A stretch of DNA of 64,000 nt from Planctomycetota bacterium (GTDB lineage: Bacteria > Planctomycetota > UBA1135 > GCA-002686595), in the NCBI GenBank assembly GCA_023150475.1, contig JAKLKU010000014.1:1-64000 (forward strand), given 5' to 3'. Positions 8,333-16,937 of this stretch are shown piece after piece. How positions within the stretch are numbered: the stretch's first letter is position 1; the number at the start of each line of letters is the position of its first letter. The notes beneath the pieces are model-generated. The model saw nothing but the letters and a program-made list of their open reading frames with translations, made no database searches and was not told the origin of the DNA. A program made the translations under genes and the position numbers.

Positions 8333-10183
8333 TCAGTGCGGCGCGCGCGCGAACTCGGCGGCGCGCGCGCGACAAGCGTCGGCGGCGGCGGACTCGCCTC
8401 GAGCCTCGAGCCGGTCGGCGCGGCGCACGAGCCGTTCGGCGAGCGCGCGTTCGAGCGCGAGCCCGTCGGGGCCGAGCGCGTCCGGCGTGCGCGCGAGCTC
8501 CCGCGCGCCCGAGGCTTCGTTCGCGAGCTTTGCGTCCGCCGGCCTCAAGGTCGACGCGAACTGCAGGGACTGATAGCCGTCTTCGGCGCGTCCCGCGACC
8601 AGACGTTCGAGCGCGAGCTCGCGGCGCAACTCGACCGCGGCCGGGTTGCGCACGAGCAGCGCTTCTGCCTCGGCTTCGAAACGCGCGAGCTCGCCGTTCG
8701 CGAGCCCGAGCCGCGCGAGTTCGAGCGAGAACGCGACGTCGCCCGGTTCGAGCGCGAGCCACGCATCACGTTCGGCGCGCGCGTCGTCGAAGCGACCGAG
8801 TTCGAGCAACGCACGCATGCGGTTGTAACGAGCTTTGCGGAAACGCGGGAAGTCGCGGACGGTCTCGTCGAGCAGCCCGAGCGCTTCGTCCGAGCGTCCG
8901 TCGTCGATCAAGACGTTCGCGAGCGCGTTCTGCATCACGTAGCTCTGCTCGGTGTGCGCGAGTGCATGGCGGAAGAGTGTTTCGCTCGAGCGCCACACGC
9001 GCGTCTGCAGGACCGTGCCGACGCCGCACGCGAGCAACACGGCGACGGCGAGCGAGCGCGGAAGCGTCTTGCGTTCGTGCGACACGCGCTCGAGCGCGAA
9101 GGCGACCAGCAGCGCGAGCCCGACGTGCGGCAAGTACGTGTAACGATCGGCGTGGCTCTGCCCGCCGACTTGCACGAGTCCGATCATCGGCACCAGCGTG
9201 CCGAGGAACCAGAACCACGCGACGAGCGCCCACGGTGCGAGAGCTCTCGCGCGCCACGCGAGGAACGTGAAGAGCCCGAGCGCGAGCACGCCCTTGATCA
9301 CGCTCGCGTCGGCGAAGCTGCGCGCCTCGTACGGATAGAACGGCACGAGGTCCACCGGCCAGACGGTCTGCGTCAGGTACGTGCGATAGGCGTGCAGCGC
9401 ATTCGCGATGCGCCCGCCGAGCGGGTAGTCGTCCGCGACGCCGAGCGCCTGGCCCTCGCCTTGCGCATACACCGTCGCGAGGCTCGCCGCGGCCGCGAGC
9501 GCGAAGAACGGCAGCTTCTCCGCGACGAGCAAGGCGACACAACGCGCGCGGTGAGTCGATTCGAAACGCACGAACGGCCAAGCGTCGAACAGGAGCAACG
9601 CGAAGGGCAGAGTGACGACGGTCGGCTTCGCACAGAGCCCGCACGCGAAGAGCAGCGCGGCGAGCAAGTAGCGCACCGCGCCGCGGCGCTCGACCCAACT
9701 CGTCCACGCGTGCAGGGCGAGCAACGCGAAACAAGCGCCGAGCACGTCCTTGAGCTCCGCGACCCACGCCACCGACTCGACGCGCAAAGGATGCAGCGCG
9801 AAGAGCGCGGCGCCGAGCCACGCGCTCGTACGCGCCGCGCCGAACCGCACGAGCAGCGCGAAGACGAGCCACGCGTTCAGTGCGTGCACGGCGACGTTGA
9901 CCACATGGTGTCCGCGCGGCGCGAGCCCGAAGAGCTCGACGTTCACCATGTGCGCGATCCACGTCAACGGATGCCAGTTCGACGCATGCGTGTGCGTGAA
10001 GGCCCACTCGACGTTCGCGAGCGAGAGCCCGCTCGCGACGTGCGCGTTCGTCAGCACGTAATCCGAATCGTCGTAGTCGACGAACCCGGCGTTCCACACG
10101 CCGGCGAACGCGACCGCGACGACGAGCAGCAAGAGCGCTGCCGCGAGCGGACTGGCCGAGCGCTTCGCTTGGTTCGTGGTCAT
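8333..10183 (-). CDS. TMTC-like membrane glycosyltransferase with TPR tail
   Basis: A 616-residue integral membrane protein. From ATG 10183 it has about ten transmembrane helices, with the hallmark DRYTYLPHVGLAL near residue 350 and an early VDYDDSDYVLTN loop (acidic residues typical of GT-C enzymes). The C-terminal ~200 residues are TPR-like helices. The family (TMTC / DUF1736) includes O-mannosyltransferases that use polyprenyl-phosphate sugars on the outer face of the membrane; the acceptor here is unknown. Its ATG overlaps the hrpB stop as ATGA, so it is translated with the helicase gene, although a functional link is not obvious. Confidence 0.85.
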   Translation of the reverse strand: MTTNQAKRSASPLAAALLLLVVAVAFAGVWNAGFVDYDDSDYVLTNAHVASGLSLANVEWAFTHTHASNWHPLTWIAHMVNVELFGLAPRGHHVVNVAVHALNAWLVFALLVRFGAARTSAWLGAALFALHPLRVESVAWVAELKDVLGACFALLALHAWTSWVERRGAVRYLLAALLFACGLCAKPTVVTLPFALLLFDAWPFVRFESTHRARCVALLVAEKLPFFALAAAASLATVYAQGEGQALGVADDYPLGGRIANALHAYRTYLTQTVWPVDLVPFYPYEARSFADASVIKGVLALGLFTFLAWRARALAPWALVAWFWFLGTLVPMIGLVQVGGQSHADRYTYLPHVGLALLVAFALERVSHERKTLPRSLAVAVLLACGVGTVLQTRVWRSSETLFRHALAHTEQSYVMQNALANVLIDDGRSDEALGLLDETVRDFPRFRKARYNRMRALLELGRFDDARAERDAWLALEPGDVAFSLELARLGLANGELARFEAEAEALLVRNPAAVELRRELALERLVAGRAEDGYQSLQFASTLRPADAKLANEASGARELARTPDALGPDGLALERALAERLVRRADRLEARGESAAADACRARAAEFARAPH

Positions 10184-12708
10184 GTCCTGCGACGGCGCAC
10201 TGTGCGAGAAGTCGGCGTCGCGGTCCAGGGGTCCTCGGGCCACGAGTGTTTCGGGTAGCGCGCTCGCAGGTCCTTGCGCACTTGCTGGTAGGTCGTGTTC
10301 CAGAAGCTCGAGAGGTCCTGCGTCACCTGCACGACGCGTTGATTCGGCGCGAGCAAGTGCAGGAGCACTTTGACGCGTCCGCGCGCGACCGTCGGCGTGT
10401 CGGCGAGGCCGAAGAGCTCCTGCAACCGCACCGCCAGCACCGGCGGCTTGCCTGGTTCGTATTCGAGGCGTCGGCGCGTTCCGCTCGGCAGATCGAGCGC
10501 TTCGGGCGCGTGTTCGTCGAGCGAGCGCGCTTGCTCGCGCGTGAGCCGCGAGCGCAACACGTCGCCGAGCGGCACGCGGCGCAGCTCCTCGACGCTGGTC
10601 TTCCCGTCGCACCACGGTTCGAGCGCGGCGAGCACGTCCGCCGTGTCGTGCGGCGACAGCCCGAGCTCCGGCAGCCACTCTCGCAGCGACCGCAACCGCG
10701 CGAGCAACTGTCCGCCGTCGCCTTGGAGGTCGAGCACGCGCTCGGGATGCTCGCGCGCGAACTCGAGCAGAGCGCGCGTCGCCGCAGCGGGCTCGGGCGC
10801 GCCGGTCTCGGATTCTTCGAGCGCGAGGTCCTCGTACACCACGCGCCGCACGCCGTACGCGCGGCCTTTGACGTCGTCGAAGCGCGTCTCGCGCGATTCG
10901 TGCAACGCGCCGCCGGCGACTTCGACGAGCCACTCGCGGCGGATCGCGCTCGCTTGACGGATCGTCGCGTTCGCTTGGCCGCGCCGGCCGAGGTCGGCGT
11001 CGAGCACGACGAAGAGCTCGTCGTCGCGAACCACGCTTTCGGGCCCGAACACGAGCCCGCGGCCGCCGACCATCAGCGCTTCGTCGGGCTTCGTCGCGCG
11101 CCGGCGAGCGACACGATCGACGAAACCGGCGAAGACCACGCGCAGGAGCTCGTCGTCGCTCGCGTCGCGGTCGCGCGAACCCGGGAAGAGCCGCTGCGTC
11201 GCACGCGCGAGGTCGTCGGCGCTGCGTTCGATCGCGCGCACCAAGTTGCGGTCGAGATCGCCATCGCGGTGCAACCACGCGTCGCGGCGCGCGAAGAGAT
11301 CGCTCGGGCCGACGGAGCGGTGCTTCTCGCGCCGTCGCGACGCGAAGAGGTCGCGTTCGGAGAGCAACGCGGCGAAGAGCGCGCCTTCCGCGATGCAACC
11401 GAGCTCCGCCGCGGCGACCAACATCCGCGCGAGCCGCGGCGCACACGGGAGCTCCGCCATCGCGCGGCCGATCGCCGTCGGTGCGTGTGTGCCTGGATCG
11501 AGCGCGCCGAGGCGGACGAGCAATTCGCTCGCCCGTTCGAGCGCGGCGTCGTCCGGCCGTTCGAACCACCCGAACGTCCGCGGGTCGCGCACGCCCCACA
11601 CGGCGAGCTCGAGCACGGTGGGGGCGAGGTCGACGCGCGCGATCTCCGGCAGCTCGCGCTCGCGCATCTTCGACGCGTCGGCGCGCGTCCAAAGCTGCAG
11701 CACGCGGCCCGGCGCGATCCGACCGGCGCGGCCGGCGCGTTGCGTCGCGGACGCGCGGCTGATCGGCTTCAGCTCGAGGCGATCGAGCCCGACGTCCGGA
11801 TCGTGCGCGAGGATGCGCGCGACGCCGCTGTCGACGACCGCAGTGACGCCGGGCACGGTCAACGACGTCTCGGCGACGTTCGTCGCGAGCACGACCTTGC
11901 GGCAGTCGCTCGGCGCGAAGATGCGATCCTGCTCCTCGGGCCGTTGGTCGCCGAAGAGCGGCAGCACGAGCACGTTGCGCAGGCTCGCGAGCTCCGCTTC
12001 CGCGCGCCGGATTTCGCCGACGCCGGGCAAGAACGCGAGCACGTCGCCGTCGGTCGCGTCGAGCATGCGCTTCACGCCGTCCGTGACGCGCACGAAGAGC
12101 GGACGATCGTCGAACCGCTCGACTTGTTCGATCGCGAGCGGATGCAGTCGGCCCGGCACGCGCACGACCTCCGCGCCGAGGAACGCAGCGATCGGTTCCG
12201 CGTCGAGCGTCGCCGACATCACGACGATCTTCAGGTCGGGCCGCAACGACCGGCGCACCTCCGCGACGAGCGCGAGCGCGAGATCGGCGTGGATCGAGCG
12301 CTCGTGGAACTCGTCGAGCACCACGACCGACGCGCGCGCGAGCTCCGGATCGTGCTGGAGCTCGCGCACGAGCAGGCCTTCGGTGACGAAACGCACTCGT
12401 GTCGCGCGCGACGTGCGCGAGTCGAAGCGCACCGAATAGCCGGCGAAGCCGCCGAGCTCGGTGCCGCGTTCCTCCGAGACACGTCTCGCCGCCGCGCGCG
12501 CGGCGACACGGCGCGGCTCGAGCACGACCACTTGCCCCGCGCCTCGGTCCGAACCGGCGACGCCGCCGTCGACCAGTGCGGGCGGCACGCGCGTCGTCTT
12601 GCCCGCGCCGGGTTCCGCGACCAGCACGAGCGCGCCGTCTCGCACGAGCCGCGCACGGATCGCGTCGAGGTGTTCGTCGATCGGCAGGCGCTCCACGCGC
12701 TCGTTCAC
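10180..12708 (-). CDS. hrpB: ATP-dependent helicase HrpB
   Basis: An 842-residue DEAH/RHA-family helicase, close to the usual length of about 810. Visible motifs are Walker A GAGKTTR (residues 34-40), DEFHERS (132-138), ATNVAETSLTVPG and QRAGRAGR, followed by the HrpB-specific C-terminal region. HrpB is a cytoplasmic RNA helicase-like ATPase whose substrate is poorly defined. The GTG at 12708 is chosen because it overlaps the stop of the preceding DUF3052 gene as GTGA; upstream codons in the same frame belong to that gene's antisense. It is the middle gene of a three-gene coupled operon. Confidence 0.93.
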   Translation of the reverse strand: MNERVERLPIDEHLDAIRARLVRDGALVLVAEPGAGKTTRVPPALVDGGVAGSDRGAGQVVVLEPRRVAARAAARRVSEERGTELGGFAGYSVRFDSRTSRATRVRFVTEGLLVRELQHDPELARASVVVLDEFHERSIHADLALALVAEVRRSLRPDLKIVVMSATLDAEPIAAFLGAEVVRVPGRLHPLAIEQVERFDDRPLFVRVTDGVKRMLDATDGDVLAFLPGVGEIRRAEAELASLRNVLVLPLFGDQRPEEQDRIFAPSDCRKVVLATNVAETSLTVPGVTAVVDSGVARILAHDPDVGLDRLELKPISRASATQRAGRAGRIAPGRVLQLWTRADASKMRERELPEIARVDLAPTVLELAVWGVRDPRTFGWFERPDDAALERASELLVRLGALDPGTHAPTAIGRAMAELPCAPRLARMLVAAAELGCIAEGALFAALLSERDLFASRRREKHRSVGPSDLFARRDAWLHRDGDLDRNLVRAIERSADDLARATQRLFPGSRDRDASDDELLRVVFAGFVDRVARRRATKPDEALMVGGRGLVFGPESVVRDDELFVVLDADLGRRGQANATIRQASAIRREWLVEVAGGALHESRETRFDDVKGRAYGVRRVVYEDLALEESETGAPEPAAATRALLEFAREHPERVLDLQGDGGQLLARLRSLREWLPELGLSPHDTADVLAALEPWCDGKTSVEELRRVPLGDVLRSRLTREQARSLDEHAPEALDLPSGTRRRLEYEPGKPPVLAVRLQELFGLADTPTVARGRVKVLLHLLAPNQRVVQVTQDLSSFWNTTYQQVRKDLRARYPKHSWPEDPWTATPTSRTVRRRRT

Positions 12709-13118
12709 CCCTTCGGCCGATTCGCTCGACGGATGACGAAGCGCAGCCCCGTCCAATCGTCGTCGATCGCGCAGACCTTGTTGTCGACGAGCCCGAGCGC
12801 GAGGCCGGTGCGTTGGACGGCGTCGAAACCGAGCTCCGTGGCGAGCGGCGAACTCTTCTTCGGCCACGCGGCCCACAAGCCGGCCGCTGGCCGCAGGTGT
12901 TTCGCCGCGCGAGCGAACGCCCGCGCGAGCGCCTTCTCCTCGGTCGCGAAGACCACGATCAGGTCGAGCTCGCCGTCGAGCGTCCGCGCGAAGCGCACGT
13001 CGTCCGGCAGCGGATCGAGCCAGCGACGGAAACCGGCTGGCGCACCGATCAAGTGAGCTCGCGCGCCGGCGAAGAACCCGAGCTTCTTCGCCAGAGGAGT
13101 GCCGGAGTATCCCGCCAT
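12705..13118 (-). CDS. DUF3052 family protein
   Basis: A 137-residue cytoplasmic protein starting at ATG 13118 with MAGYSGTPLAKKLGF, the typical opening of DUF3052. Other family features are AAWPKKSSPLATELGFD, and a VCAIDDDWTGLRFVIR ending. The fold is thought to be methyltransferase-like but shortened; no function is established. It is the first gene of an operon with hrpB and a glycosyltransferase, joined by a GTGA overlap. Confidence 0.9.
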   Translation of the reverse strand: MAGYSGTPLAKKLGFFAGARAHLIGAPAGFRRWLDPLPDDVRFARTLDGELDLIVVFATEEKALARAFARAAKHLRPAAGLWAAWPKKSSPLATELGFDAVQRTGLALGLVDNKVCAIDDDWTGLRFVIRRANRPKG

Positions 13119-13401
13119 GCGCCCAACCTACCGTGTCGCCCGACTTCTTTCAGTCCGGGGCGCGCGCACCCGGCACCGGACCGCCGACGGTTCGACCTCG
13201 CCGACCGCGAGCGCTCCCGCAGCGCCGACGCCGCGCGCCGCGAACTCGTCCACCTGCGTCGTCGCGGGGTGTTTCGCGCTCGCCTCCTGTTCGAGGCTCG
13301 ACGCTCGGGCGTCCACGGTTCGACTGCTCCCGGCGAAAGTCCTGCGCCGAAGCACAAGAAGCGCGCCGACCGTGCCGTTGTCCTGGTCCACGAGGACAAC
13401 C

Positions 13402-15030
13402 ATGCTCACCACACTCGCTCTCGGCGTTCTTTCCGCTCCCGGCCTCGAAGTTCCTTCCAGGATCGACGAGGTCACCGTCTACCCCGGTTCCGCGCTCGTC
13501 ACGCGCGTCGCCGAACTCACTTCGCGCAACGGCGAGTTCGCGATCACCGGCCTGCCCTGGTCGCTCGACCCGAACAACCTGCGCATCCGCGTCAACGGCG
13601 CCGACTTGGTCGGCATGGAGCTGCGCGAACGGCACGTCGAGCTCGCGCCCAGCGCACGCGTCGAAGTGCTGCGCCGAGCGCTGAAGGCGCTCGAACGCGA
13701 GCTCGCGGGTCTCGAGGACGACCGCGCGACGCTCGACCAGGTCCAACGGCACTTGCAGCGCCTGCTCGACCTCGAAGGCGGCCAACACGTCGACCAAGTG
13801 AAGGCCGGACAATCGAACTCGCAGGTGTGGAGCGAGAACCTCGCGTTCGTCACGCGCGAACTCGCTGCGAATCGCAAGGCGCAACGTGAGAACCAATGGC
13901 AGCGCGAGGAGCTCGGCGTGAAGCTCGAAGACCTGCGGCGCGAGCTCGGCGCGTGCACCGCGCAGGGTGGCGTCGACCAACGCGATCTCGTGCTCGATCT
14001 GATCGGCCAAGGAGACGGCGGCGCGCGCGTGACGATCGACTACGTGGTCGGCAACGCCGGTTGGCGGCCGCTCTACGACTTGCGCGCGACCAAGGACGCG
14101 ACTTCCGTCGAACTCTCGTACCGCGCCCAAGTCTGGCAAGCGACCGGCGAGGACTGGAGCGACGTCGGGATGCTGCTGTCGACGGCGCAACCGCTGCTCG
14201 GCGCACAGGGGCCGAAGCCGCGGCCGAAGTGGATCGGGCTCCACGAGCCGAATCGCGACGATGGTGTCGTGTTGGGACGCGCTGCGGCGGCTCCCGAACG
14301 CGAAGCTCTGCGCGACTTCGGTTACGCCGGCGAACCGAAGGCGGACGCCGCGCGTCCGTTCGCTGCGGTCGACGATCAAGGACTCTCCGTGCGCTTCCGC
14401 CTCGCGCGCCGCGAGTCGATCGATTCGCGCAACCAGCCGACGTTGGTGTTGGTCGGCCAAACGCGGCTCGAAGCGAGCCCCGAGTACGTCTGCGTGCCCG
14501 AACTCGACCCGCACGTCTGGTTGCGTGGTCGAACGAAGAACACGAGTGCGTGGACGATGCTCCCCGGCGAAGCGTCGGTCTACTGCGGCGCGGACTTCCT
14601 AGGCAAGGCGCAGCTCGCTTCGGTCGAGCCGGGTCAGGAGTTCACCTTGCACCTCGGCGCCGATCCGGCGCTCACCGTCGAACGCATCCAACGCGTCGAC
14701 GAGCACCAGACCGCGGGCGTCTTCTCGAGCGACGCGACCGAACACGACGCGTGGACCATCCGGCTCGAGAACCACGGCGCCGCCGCGGCTGCAGCGGACG
14801 GCAGCGCGCTGGTGTTCGTGCGTGAGTCCCTGCCGCGCGCGACCGACGAACGGATCGAGATCTCGCTCGTCGACTGCTCGCAAGAGCCTGCGAAAGGTGA
14901 GCGGTGGAAGAAGGACCGCGACGAGCAGGGGATCGTGACGTGGGCGCTGCGCGTGCCGAAGGACGGCGAAGTCGCGTTGCGCTACGGCGTGAAAGTCGCA
15001 TATCCGGAGAAGGCCCGTCTGACGCAGTGA
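13402..15030 (+). CDS. DUF4139 / MuiA-family protein
   Basis: A 542-residue protein starting at ATG 13402 with a GAGG seven bases upstream. The reading frame stays open 300 bases further upstream but that part is low-complexity. The layout fits the family: residues ~20-110 have the N-terminal domain (IDEVTVYPGSALVTRVAE), ~100-190 are a coiled coil, and ~215-540 form the DUF4139 beta domain (YVVGNAGWRPLYDLRA, then EDWSDVGMLLSTAQP). A short hydrophobic N-terminus suggests export. The family is named after an alginate-related gene, but its biochemical role is unknown. It stands alone. Confidence 0.87.
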   Translation: MLTTLALGVLSAPGLEVPSRIDEVTVYPGSALVTRVAELTSRNGEFAITGLPWSLDPNNLRIRVNGADLVGMELRERHVELAPSARVEVLRRALKALERELAGLEDDRATLDQVQRHLQRLLDLEGGQHVDQVKAGQSNSQVWSENLAFVTRELAANRKAQRENQWQREELGVKLEDLRRELGACTAQGGVDQRDLVLDLIGQGDGGARVTIDYVVGNAGWRPLYDLRATKDATSVELSYRAQVWQATGEDWSDVGMLLSTAQPLLGAQGPKPRPKWIGLHEPNRDDGVVLGRAAAAPEREALRDFGYAGEPKADAARPFAAVDDQGLSVRFRLARRESIDSRNQPTLVLVGQTRLEASPEYVCVPELDPHVWLRGRTKNTSAWTMLPGEASVYCGADFLGKAQLASVEPGQEFTLHLGADPALTVERIQRVDEHQTAGVFSSDATEHDAWTIRLENHGAAAAAADGSALVFVRESLPRATDERIEISLVDCSQEPAKGERWKKDRDEQGIVTWALRVPKDGEVALRYGVKVAYPEKARLTQ

Positions 15031-15132
15031 ACCTGCGCCGGGCGGAGGCTCCGGACATCCTCGTGGGTGGGGCGCACGGCGGGACCCGTGCGCTCCACCT
15101 CTGTCTTGAGTGCTCGTCTCTGAGCCCAGCCC

Positions 15133-15217
15133 GGGTACTGTCTCTCGTCGTTGCGCACGAAATCTCGAGACGGGTGCAACCGGCGCTGTCCTCGCGCGTC
15201 CATTCAGGAAGCCCCGC
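15133..15217 (-). repeat. Dispersed repeat, copy c
   Basis: Read on the minus strand this matches copy d: GCGGGGCTTCCTGAATGGAC, CCGGTTGCA, CTCG, GATTTC, TGCGCAACGACGAG and CAGTA in the same order. It forms an inverted pair with copy d. Confidence 0.85.
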
Positions 15218-15509
15218 TTCGTCGATTCGGTGCGCCGCGCACGATCGTGCGGGCGAAGCGCAACGGGGCTCTGCGGGATCGGAGCCCGACGCGCGGACTT
15301 GGTTCACGCGAGCTGCGCCGCGACCACGTCGAAGCCGTGCGCAAGGGCGTCACGGCGGCGGCAGCCGGTACGGCCGCTCCCGGTCGCCGCAGCAAGCTCC
15401 GTGAACAGCGCGGCACAGCACCGCCCGCCGCGCCGGCGGTCGCCGCTCGTGTAGCGCAACAATGGACCGCGAGACGTTTCGTGCGGCGGAACCACGCGGC
15501 GAAGACACC

Positions 15510-15598
15510 GCGGGGCTTCCTGAATGGACTGCGCTCGACGGCTCCGGTTGCAGCCCTCTCGCGATTTCCTGCGCAACGACGAGTGGCAGTATCACGGG
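15510..15598 (+). repeat. Dispersed repeat, copy d
   Basis: This is the best-preserved plus-strand copy. It ends about 20 bases from the stop codon of the convergent glycosyltransferase gene. The two conserved blocks are the GGGGCTTCC-ATGGAC part and the GATTTCCTGCGCAACGACGA part. Confidence 0.85.
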
Positions 15599-15619
15599 CC
15601 GCCTTTGGGCGACCGTCCG

Positions 15620-16933
15620 TCACCAGCGCGGCGCGTTGAACCACGCGAGCTCGGGCAGGAAGCCGTCCTCGTACCGGCGGCGCGTCAGCTCCAGTGTGAT
15701 CGCGTGCAGACGAACCCATCGCAGCAGTCCCTTGTAGAAGGGCAGGATCAGGGCCGCGGGCACGAGACGCAGCGGGCGTTCGATCCGCGACGACAGGTGC
15801 GCGATCGCGCCGACGGACGACGCAGAGAGCGTGAGGTACGCGGCCATCGACACGAGCCACACGAACCCGAGCACCACTGGGCCTTCGGTCGCGAGCATGC
15901 ACGCGAGATAGAACGGGTAGAGCGCCGTCATCGAGATCGCGAAGAAGAACTCCGCCGCCATCTCGAGCGCGTACGTCCAACCGACGACGCGCGGCCGGAA
16001 CGCGAACGCGTGCTTCTTGAAGTATGCGCGCCAACCACCGCGGTCCCAGCGGCGGCGTTGGCGCACCACCGTGCCCAAGTCCTCGGGCACCTCGGTCAAC
16101 GCGACGGCGTCGCGCGCGAACGCGAGCTTCCAACCGATCTTGCGCATCCGCACGGAGATGTCGCTGTCTTCGGCCAGCTCTTGCGACCAACCGCGCAGTT
16201 CGCGCACCGCGCTGACCCGGAACGCGCCGATCGCACCGCTTGCCATCAGTGTGCAATCGCAGAGGTCGGTCCATTGCTTGCGGAGCTCGATCGACTGGAC
16301 GTACTCGAGCGTCTGCACGCGCGTCAGCCAGTTCACGTCCGGATTGCGCACGAGCACGTTGCCCGCGACGACACCGACGCGCGGATCCGCGAACGGAGCG
16401 ACCAGTGCGCGCAAGGTGCCTCGGTCGATCGTCGTGTCGGCGTCGAGGGACACCAGGAACTCGCCGCGGGCGTAGCGCAGTCCCAGGTTCGTCGCCGAAG
16501 GTCGACCCGTGCGGCCGGTCAAGTTCTGATTGCGCACGACGCGCACGCGCGGGTCGCCGCGGAAGCGGGACGCGAGCTCGAACATGCGATCCTCGCTCGC
16601 ATCGTCGACGACGATGACTTCGAAGTTGCCGTAGCTCTGGTCGAGCACGGCGCGCAACGCGGCCTCGATCGTCGGCGCCTCGTTGCGGCCCGCGATCACC
16701 ACCGAAACCAACGGCTCTCGACGGACGAACGCTGCGCGCACGGCGACCGACCGTTCGCGGACGAACCCGCGCCGCAAGAGGAGCCACACGAGCGGCAGGT
16801 ACGTGCGAGGGATTTCGAGGAAGACGAGGATCGGCGCGAAGCAGACGATCCAATCGACCCAGTCGCGCACCGCGAGTTCGAACGCGATCGAGTCCGCGAA
16901 ATCCGCCCAGCGCGCGAGCAGCACGTCGAACAT
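15620..16933 (-). CDS. Processive family 2 glycosyltransferase (polysaccharide synthase)
   Basis: A 437-residue membrane enzyme from ATG 16933. One or two N-terminal helices precede a GT-A domain with DD (110-111), DAD (164-166), AEDSD (254-258) and QRRRW (292-296), the set of motifs found in processive synthases such as cellulose, hyaluronan and PNAG synthases. About three C-terminal helices (~320-410) would form the export channel. It should polymerise a nucleotide-sugar and push the chain through the membrane; the sugar is unknown. It begins four bases after the HlyD-like gene and is the last gene of a three-gene operon headed by a putative signalling protein. Confidence 0.87.
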   Translation of the reverse strand: MFDVLLARWADFADSIAFELAVRDWVDWIVCFAPILVFLEIPRTYLPLVWLLLRRGFVRERSVAVRAAFVRREPLVSVVIAGRNEAPTIEAALRAVLDQSYGNFEVIVVDDASEDRMFELASRFRGDPRVRVVRNQNLTGRTGRPSATNLGLRYARGEFLVSLDADTTIDRGTLRALVAPFADPRVGVVAGNVLVRNPDVNWLTRVQTLEYVQSIELRKQWTDLCDCTLMASGAIGAFRVSAVRELRGWSQELAEDSDISVRMRKIGWKLAFARDAVALTEVPEDLGTVVRQRRRWDRGGWRAYFKKHAFAFRPRVVGWTYALEMAAEFFFAISMTALYPFYLACMLATEGPVVLGFVWLVSMAAYLTLSASSVGAIAHLSSRIERPLRLVPAALILPFYKGLLRWVRLHAITLELTRRRYEDGFLPELAWFNAPRW

Positions 16934-16937
16934 GGCT

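Larger units (their letters stand above)
15031..15619. other. Intergenic region between convergent genes with an inverted repeat pair
   Basis: Almost 0.6 kb lies between two genes that end toward each other. It contains copies c and d of the dispersed repeat in opposite orientation, separated by about 290 bases of GC-rich sequence with no credible gene. No T-run terminator is visible. Confidence 0.6.

Noticed and set aside
6650..10258. A plus-strand open frame of about 1200 codons
   Set aside because: It is antisense to a TPR lipoprotein and the TMTC-like glycosyltransferase, which have clear domains. Its translation is Arg/Glu-rich without motifs, as expected for the opposite strand of high-GC genes.
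15204..15619. Possible gene between the inverted repeat copies
   Set aside because: Open frames exist on both strands, but none has a start signal or plausible protein composition, and the differences between repeat copies do not follow a coding pattern clearly.
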